Assembly: GCF_003001935.1 (NCBI RefSeq)
Contig: NZ_PVNG01000015.1
Coordinates: 62,001-126,000, forward strand
Reading direction: 5' to 3'
DNA length: 64,000 nt
Origin: Nonomuraea fuscirosea
Lineage (GTDB): Bacteria; Actinomycetota; Actinomycetes; Streptosporangiales; Streptosporangiaceae
Position numbers and translations under genes: made by a program
Notes under the pieces: generated by a model
The model's database searches: none
Seen by the model: the letters and a program-made list of their open reading frames with translations, nothing else
What the model was told of the DNA's origin: nothing
In this document: positions 58,583-64,000 of the stretch, in pieces
Position numbering within the stretch: the first letter of the stretch is position 1
Layout of the letters: each line of letters opens with the position of its first letter

Positions 58583-60325
58583 ATGCGGTGGGTCGAGTCC
58601 GGTGACGTACGGCTGGCGGTGCACGAGGAGGGCGATCCCGGCCATCCGGTCGTGCTGCTCCTGCACGGTTACCCGGACACGCACCGCGTCTGGGACGAGG
58701 TGGCCGCGCTCCTGCGCGACCGCTTCCGGGTGGTGCGGTACGACGTCCGCGGCGCGGGCGCGTCGTCACCGCCCCGCGACCGCCGCGACTACGGCTTCGA
58801 CCACCTGGTCGCCGACCTCGGCGCGGTGATCGACTCCCTGGACGTCCCCAAGGTCCACCTCGTCGGACACGACTGGGGCTCGCTGCAGGGGTGGGAGGCG
58901 CTCGGCAGGGACGGGACCGGCGACCGGCTGGCCTCGTTCACCAGCCTCGGCGGGCCAGGGCTGCGGCAGGTGGGGGACTTCTTCCGGCACGGGCGGCGGC
59001 GCGACGTCGCCGCGCAGCGGCTGCGGTCCTGGTACATCGGCGCGTTCCTGCTCCCGGTGCTGCCCGAACTGGCCTGGCGCTCGGTCATGCCCCGGCTCGT
59101 CTCCCGTACGCTGCGGCGGGGCGAGGGCGTCGCGCTCCGGCCCGGGCATCCCGCGGCCACCATGGCGGCGGACGGGCGCAACGGGCTCTGGCTCTACCGG
59201 CGGAACATGCCGGCCACGCTCGGCGACCCCGGGCTCGATCCGCGCGTGCCCGGCGTTCCGGTGCAGCTCATCGAGCCCACCCGCGACCCGTACGTCACCC
59301 CGGCGCTGGCGGAGGCGGTCGGGCGATGGGCTCCCGAGCTGTGGCGGCGCAAGGTCGCGGCCGGGCACTGGGTGCAGCGCAGCCGCCCCGGGACCGTCGC
59401 CGCGATGATCGGCGAGTTCGTCGAGCACGTCGAGGGCGCGCCGGCCGGGCGGGGGCTGCGCCGGGCGCGGGCCGGCGGGGCGTTCGGCGGGCGGCTGGTG
59501 GTCGTGACCGGCGCCGGGTCCGGGATCGGGCTGGCGACCGCGCGGGCGTTCGCGGCCCACGGGGCCGAGGTGGTGTGCGCTGATATCGACCTTGACGCGG
59601 CGAAACAGGCCGTTGAGGCCATTGGCCGGGATCTCGGGGGAACGGCATACGCGGTACGGGTCGATGTGGCGAATGCCGATCAGATGGAGAACTTCTCGCG
59701 AAATATCATCGCTGATTATGGAGTGCCGGACATTGTGGTGAACAATGCCGGGATCGCGGTCGCCAAGCGGTTCTTCGATCACAGTCTGGACGACTGGCGC
59801 AGGACCCTCGACGTCAATCTCTGGGGCGTCGTCCACGGCTGCCGGCTCTTCGGCGCCGCCATGGCCGAGCGCGGCGAGGGCGGGCACATCGTCAACGTCG
59901 CCTCCCTGGCCGCCTTCGCGCCGTCGAGGGTGCTGCCCGCGTACTCGGCCTCGAAAGCCGCCGTGAAGATGCTCAGCGACTGTCTCAGGGCCGAGCTGGC
60001 CGACCAGGGCATCGGGGTGAGCGCCGTCTGTCCCGGTTTCGTGTCGACGGCCATCGCGCGCAACGCCGCGTACCCGACGGAGAGCATGCGTGAGGAGGCC
60101 GTCAGAGGGCTGGCGCGGCGCGGGTATCCGCCCGAGCGGGTGGCGGCGCACATTCTCCGGGCGGTGCACAGAAATGAGGCTGTGGTGCCAGTGAATCTGG
60201 AGGGAAAAATCGGATATGTCCTGTCACGGGTTTCCCCTCGTGCGATGCGCGGCCTGGCCCGATTGAGCGTGGTCGCGGAGAATCGGGAAATCGCGGGTAA
60301 CGATCGCTCATACAGGAGAAGATGA
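58583..60325 (+). CDS. ephD: EphD-type fusion of alpha/beta hydrolase and short-chain dehydrogenase
   Basis: This 580-residue protein has an epoxide-hydrolase-like domain (1-290; HGYPDTHRVWDE, nucleophile D97 in VGHDWGSLQG, late His in AAGHWVQRSRPG) joined to a classical SDR (about 305-560; VVTGAGSGIGLATARAF, NNAGIAVAK, YSASKAAVKML). This is the architecture of mycobacterial EphD (Rv2214c), which is linked to mycolic-acid metabolism and detoxification. The ATG at 58583 follows AGGAGG. The SDR half shows a patch of lower GC and different codon use (about 59580-59780 and the 3' end). The TetR gene follows 4 bases later. Confidence 0.9.
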   Translation: MRWVESGDVRLAVHEEGDPGHPVVLLLHGYPDTHRVWDEVAALLRDRFRVVRYDVRGAGASSPPRDRRDYGFDHLVADLGAVIDSLDVPKVHLVGHDWGSLQGWEALGRDGTGDRLASFTSLGGPGLRQVGDFFRHGRRRDVAAQRLRSWYIGAFLLPVLPELAWRSVMPRLVSRTLRRGEGVALRPGHPAATMAADGRNGLWLYRRNMPATLGDPGLDPRVPGVPVQLIEPTRDPYVTPALAEAVGRWAPELWRRKVAAGHWVQRSRPGTVAAMIGEFVEHVEGAPAGRGLRRARAGGAFGGRLVVVTGAGSGIGLATARAFAAHGAEVVCADIDLDAAKQAVEAIGRDLGGTAYAVRVDVANADQMENFSRNIIADYGVPDIVVNNAGIAVAKRFFDHSLDDWRRTLDVNLWGVVHGCRLFGAAMAERGEGGHIVNVASLAAFAPSRVLPAYSASKAAVKMLSDCLRAELADQGIGVSAVCPGFVSTAIARNAAYPTESMREEAVRGLARRGYPPERVAAHILRAVHRNEAVVPVNLEGKIGYVLSRVSPRAMRGLARLSVVAENREIAGNDRSYRRR

Positions 60326-60329
60326 ATCC

Positions 60330-60998
60330 GTGTCTTCGCCGCAAATGGATGATGAGTGCGTCCAACCCCAAGCCCTCAGGCGGCAGCCCGCACAGCGCCG
60401 CAGCGCACGCCGCGTCGAGCGGATGCTCGACGCCTGCGCCGAACTGCTCGACGAGATGGGCTACGAGGCCCTGTCCACCACGCGCATCGCCGAACGGGCG
60501 GGCGTGGCGATCGGTTCCGTCTACCAGTTCTTCCCCGACAAGCGGGCCATCACCCAGGAGCTCACCCGGCGCAACGTCGAGGAGTTCGTCCGCAGAGTCG
60601 ATCGCACCTTCCTGGAGGAGGACTACCGCGGCTGGTGGGAGGCCGTCGACGCGATCATCGACATCTACGTCGACATGCACAGGACGGTCGCCGGATTCCG
60701 CAGCCTGCGCTTCGGTGACGCGGTCGACCTCAACCTGCTCGACTCCGACTCCGACAACAACATGGTGATCGCAGGACGGCTGCGCGGATTGTGCCTGAAG
60801 GAGTTCGGGCTGGCCGACGGCGCTGAGCTCGACCTGGCCGTGATGGTGGCGGTCGAGGCGGGGGACGCCGTGCTCAAGCTGGCCTTCCGCCACGATCCCG
60901 AGGGCGAGCCCGAGCTGGTCGAGGCGGCCAAGGAGCTCATCAGGAGCTTCCTGGCCCGCCGGCTCAGGTCCTGGTCGCCGCTTGAGAAGACGCGCTGA
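60330..60998 (+). CDS. TetR-family regulator
   Basis: This 222-residue repressor has the HTH (about 28-75; LLDEMGYEALSTTRIAERAG, GVAIGSVYQFFPDKRAI) and a TetR ligand domain of the TetR_C_11/33-like kind. The GTG at 60330 lies 4 bases after the ephD stop and has a GGAG about 12 bases before it, so the two genes form an operon and the regulator probably controls it. The N-terminus has an extra Gln-rich stretch before the HTH. The ligand is unknown. Confidence 0.88.
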   Translation: MSSPQMDDECVQPQALRRQPAQRRSARRVERMLDACAELLDEMGYEALSTTRIAERAGVAIGSVYQFFPDKRAITQELTRRNVEEFVRRVDRTFLEEDYRGWWEAVDAIIDIYVDMHRTVAGFRSLRFGDAVDLNLLDSDSDNNMVIAGRLRGLCLKEFGLADGAELDLAVMVAVEAGDAVLKLAFRHDPEGEPELVEAAKELIRSFLARRLRSWSPLEKTR

Positions 60999-61018
60999 AG
61001 AAGGCGCGCGGGCCACTT

Positions 61019-61336
61019 TCAGTTGTGGCCGTTGTCGCCGAGGTCCCGTGACGGGCCGGCCAGCCAGCCCGGCACGTCATGGAGCCAGCGTTCGCCCTGT
61101 TCGGTCGTGGGCGTCTGTTCGTCGCCCGGTGTGCGCACGCACGGGGCTCGATAGGAGGCCGGTCTCGCGTCCCTGGCCTCGCGCACGTTCAGCCTGGCCT
61201 CCAGCGCCCGCAGGTTGCTCTCCGCGGCCTCGATGGCCTCCAAGCGGGCCGACAGATAGCCGGCGACGCCGGGGCCGAGGGCCGACAGGACGACGGCACA
61301 GGCCAGCGTGAAGGTCATCTGCTTGGACATGCCCAT
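61019..61336 (-). CDS. Small membrane-anchored hypothetical protein
   Basis: This 105-residue protein has one N-terminal hydrophobic helix (about 5-25, MTFTLACAVVLSALGPGVAG), then a helical coiled-coil-like part with alternating Leu (ARLEAIEAAESNLRALEARL) and a hydrophilic tail. ATG 61336 follows GGAGGGA by about 6 bases. The Pro/Cys/Trp-rich end (ASYRAPCVRTPGD, WLHDVPGWLAG) may lie outside. Its 3' end is 21 bases from the TetR gene on the other strand. Function unknown. Confidence 0.65.
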   Translation of the reverse strand: MGMSKQMTFTLACAVVLSALGPGVAGYLSARLEAIEAAESNLRALEARLNVREARDARPASYRAPCVRTPGDEQTPTTEQGERWLHDVPGWLAGPSRDLGDNGHN

Positions 61337-61502
61337 CACAGTCCCTCCGCTCGCATGGCGGCTGAGGACTTCTATATGCCCGATGACCTGCGCAGATAGG
61401 CATTCCGTGACCAGGAATGGACAAGTCGTTACCGAATTTGCACCTCACCGGCGATGCGGATTGACCGGGCAAAGGGCAGGCAGGCTCGGTAGTCTCGGCG
61501 TT

Positions 61503-62033
61503 GTGGCGCATGTGACCCGTGAGCACCTTGATCGTCTGCTTGAGCAGGCCCTGCTGGCCGACGACCACAGTTCCTTGGCCAGTCGGCTCTACGACGTGGC
61601 GCTCGACTACTCCTCCGGAGACGTTTCGAGGGCATCCATCCTGGTCCTCGCGGCCGAGGAGTGGCGAGCGGCGGGCCAGCCCGCCCGCGCGATGGAGTGT
61701 TTCCAGCGCGCGGTCGAGGACGGCGGCGAGGCCGGGTTCGATCCGCGTGCCGGCATCGCCGACACGCTCTTCGAGCTGGACCGGCCGGACGAGGCCAGGG
61801 AGGTCATCGAGACGATCCGCAAGGAGGGCGACGTCTCCACGGCGACCGCCCATACGATCGCCGAGACCCTCGTCGCCTACGGTGACCTGAAAGGGGGGCT
61901 CGAATGGGCCACCCAGGCCGCCCTGCGGTGCGAGGAGAACGATCCTGAGCAGGTGGCGCTGCTGCGTACCCGCTACCGGATCAGGGTCGATCTGGGGCTG
62001 CCCGAGGACGAGCTGGACGAGCTCGTCTCCTGA
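61503..62033 (+). CDS. TPR-like hypothetical protein
   Basis: This 176-residue soluble protein contains helical repeats resembling tetratricopeptide repeats: ALDYSSGDVSRASILVLAAE, WRAAGQPARAMECFQRAVED, LFELDRPDEAREVIETIRK and WATQAALRCEE. Such proteins serve as protein-interaction scaffolds. GTG 61503 is used; a GTG three codons later is possible. The gene looks like a conserved actinobacterial tetratricopeptide protein found beside housekeeping genes. Partner unknown. Confidence 0.75.
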   Translation: MAHVTREHLDRLLEQALLADDHSSLASRLYDVALDYSSGDVSRASILVLAAEEWRAAGQPARAMECFQRAVEDGGEAGFDPRAGIADTLFELDRPDEAREVIETIRKEGDVSTATAHTIAETLVAYGDLKGGLEWATQAALRCEENDPEQVALLRTRYRIRVDLGLPEDELDELVS

Positions 62034-62047
62034 CGGCTCGACCTCCC

Positions 62048-62088
62048 GCCGGAGCACGTGTCTCCGGCACGGCTCGCTTCGCCGTGCC
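62048..62088. repeat. Two overlapping hairpins after the TPR-like gene
   Basis: GCCGGAG/CTCCGGC (62048-62068) and GGCACGGC/GCCGTGCC (62066-62088) follow the stop. They may form alternative structures that help end transcription. Confidence 0.5.
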
Positions 62089-62160
62089 CGCGTACGCGCG
62101 TGCCGCCGGTTCGAACGTGAGCCTTGACCCGCGCCCTGCCGCCCGCGCGTGAGGCCGGTC

Positions 62161-62193
62161 GGAGGGGCCGCGGCGGCTGACCGCGGCCCCTCC
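62161..62193 (+). terminator. Strong hairpin between convergent genes
   Basis: Perfect 13-bp arms GGAGGGGCCGCGG (62161-62173) and CCGCGGCCCCTCC (62181-62193) with a 7-base loop. Confidence 0.75.
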
Positions 62194-62285
62194 GCTGTGG
62201 GGAGGTCCGGGTGCGACAGGCACGACTCGCGCCCGGACGGATGGCTCATTTCGCGGGGCTCACGGTCCCAGGCGCGATCACATGC

Positions 62286-62333
62286 ACGGTGACAGGCACG
62301 GCACACGCACGGTCACAGGCACGGTCACAGGCC
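62286..62333. repeat. Tandem ACGGTCACAGGC-like units at the end of a minus-strand gene
   Basis: Four 11-12-base units (ACGGTGACAGGC, ACGGCACACGC, ACGGTCACAGGC, ACGGTCACAGGC) cover the last codons of the secreted-protein gene and its 3' flank. Confidence 0.6.
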
Positions 62334-63038
62334 GAGGGCCTGCTTGAGGCCGGTGAAGCCGGATACCGCGGTCTCGCCGCCGGGCAGCATCGAGGTGCCC
62401 TCGATGCTCTCCACGGCCTTGGGCAGCAGCACGCCGATGACGTCCTCGCCGACCTCGCGCACCGGCCGCTGCAGGTCCGTCGGTGACTGGATCCCGGTGC
62501 CCCCGATCGAGTTGTGGTGCGGAGCCTGGGCGCGCCGCGCGTCGCCCTCCAGCGGGGTACGCGCCAGCGGGGGCAGCTCGGGCACCGACGGGAGCGAGGG
62601 CAGCGCCGGCAGGGCGGGTATGCCCGCGACCGTCGACAGGTCCTTCATCGCGGCCGGCCCCGGCACCACGGGGATCGCCGGCGAGGCCGAGGTGAGCGAC
62701 GGCATGCCCCAGGTGGCGGCCATCCCGCCCAAGTCGGCCGAGCCGAGCACCGCCCGGCCGGTCGCCAGGCCGGTCAGGCCGAGCCGCCTGGCCAGCTCGC
62801 CGGCCGCCATGGCCAGCTTGTTGCTCTCCGACGCGACCATCCGGCTGCTGCCCGAGCCGCCGTCGTTCACGCGCAGCTTCGTGTGCTCGTCGCAGTACGT
62901 GGCGACCGAGCGCGGCGACAGCAGCCCCGGCTCGGCGTTCTGGCAGTTCGCGGCCGTGGCGGGACCGGCGACCAGCCAGCTGACGCCCGCGGTCAGAGCG
63001 GCCACCGCGATCATGCTCCGCATCCTCTGGAATGACAC
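62325..63038 (-). CDS. Secreted protein with Pro-Leu repeats
   Basis: This 237-residue protein starts with GTG 63038, 8 bases after GGGGAG, though the ATG 15 bases later is also possible. A signal peptide (MIAVAALTAGVSWLVAG, cleavage near AAN) is followed by a Cys-containing part (NCQNAEPGLLS, VATYCDEHTKL), an Ala/Met/Leu-rich region, a Pro-Leu stretch IPALPALPSLPSVPELPPL, and a C-terminal helical end. It looks like a small secreted actinobacterial protein without a catalytic domain. Function unknown. Confidence 0.7.
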   Translation of the reverse strand: MSFQRMRSMIAVAALTAGVSWLVAGPATAANCQNAEPGLLSPRSVATYCDEHTKLRVNDGGSGSSRMVASESNKLAMAAGELARRLGLTGLATGRAVLGSADLGGMAATWGMPSLTSASPAIPVVPGPAAMKDLSTVAGIPALPALPSLPSVPELPPLARTPLEGDARRAQAPHHNSIGGTGIQSPTDLQRPVREVGEDVIGVLLPKAVESIEGTSMLPGGETAVSGFTGLKQALGL

Positions 63039-63179
63039 CTGCACGTCTCCCCGATCGACTTCGGTGATCTGACGAACGCTGAACGTAGTCACCTGTCCGG
63101 ACGGGGAACGGCGGCTTGTCCGAAGAGTGGGGCGAACCTTACCGAAGGCACGGCCCGATGACCTCGCCATGACACGCCG

Positions 63180-63210
63180 GAGCCCGGAGATCTGCGGGAT
63201 CTCCGGGCTC
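63180..63210 (-). terminator. Terminator of clpB
   Basis: Perfect 13-bp arms GAGCCCGGAGATC (63180-63192) and GATCTCCGGGCTC (63198-63210) with a 5-base loop lie 39 bases after the clpB stop on its strand. Confidence 0.75.
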
Positions 63211-63248
63211 TCAGGCGCTGGACGAGCAGTCGTCGTGCGGGCGCTCGT

Positions 63249-64000
<752 letters not shown>

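Noticed and set aside
62100..62125. GGTTCGAAC resembling a tRNA T-loop
   Set aside because: No acceptor stem, D-arm or anticodon arm can be built around it.

Overview
The window is 64 kb of very GC-rich DNA with tightly packed genes, frequent GTG starts, 4-bp ATGA/GTGA gene overlaps and several probable leaderless genes. This is an actinomycete chromosome. Two perfect TGGGAGCGCTCCCA palindromes (the operator of Thermobifida CelR), a GH48-GH9-LPMO cellulase set of Thermobifida type, and the mix of STAS, SigE-type and XRE/DUF397 regulators point to the Streptosporangiales, most likely a Nonomuraea- or Streptosporangium-like organism. This placement is inference. No rRNA, tRNA, CRISPR array or intact insertion sequence was seen.

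Layout. 1-8.2 kb is a cellulose-degradation locus: the 3' part of a GH48 cellulase, a translationally coupled GH9-CBM3-FnIII-CBM2 cellulase, a convergent AA10 LPMO-CBM2 coupled to a small His-rich membrane protein, then a Ser/Thr kinase overlapping a LacI/CelR-type repressor. CelR-type operators precede the LPMO and the repressor. 8.4-13.2 kb holds a class A penicillin-binding protein divergent from a two-gene operon of unknown, possibly glycan-related, function. 13.2-19.2 kb holds a MarR remnant, two STAS proteins, a flavin disulfide reductase, a cytoplasmic sialidase and a CheR-PAS protein. 19.3-23.5 kb has two divergent IucA/IucC siderophore synthetases and an alpha/beta hydrolase. 23.6-26.7 kb has a bifunctional heptose kinase/adenylyltransferase divergent from a family 9 glycosyltransferase. 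26.9-31 kb has a SigE-type sigma factor coupled to a membrane beta-propeller protein, a TetR-SDR pair and a membrane protein.

31.2-43.9 kb is mostly housekeeping: proton-pumping pyrophosphatase, SixA-like phosphatase, SerB, a secreted protein, QueA-SDR, a GAF histidine kinase/NarL regulator pair joined by a triplicated junction, an ABC ATPase, an SPFH protein and a TSUP permease. 44-48.7 kb is a minus-strand redox block (NmrA-like, Rieske, HD hydrolase, molybdopterin oxidoreductase). 48.7-52.3 kb is a sparse accessory segment with a small secreted protein, two genes resembling parts of actinomycete mobile elements, and an XRE-DUF397 pair with two copies of an 11-bp palindrome. 52.5-64 kb holds YCII and VOC proteins, catalase behind a PerR-like box, an MFS exporter divergent from its XRE/MmyB regulator across a 12-bp inverted repeat, a CapA lipoprotein, an EphD-type hydrolase-SDR fusion with a TetR regulator, small hypotheticals and the 3' part of clpB.

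The points most worth a second look are the LPMO-coupled HHSHGH membrane protein, the triplicated kinase/regulator junction that creates a 32-codon ORF, the LacI-kinase operon under a CelR operator, the uncharacterised pair at 10.9-13.2 kb, and the operators of the XRE genes. Short tandem duplications sit at gene borders in at least five places (33.7, 34.4, 39.4, 44.0 and 62.3 kb).
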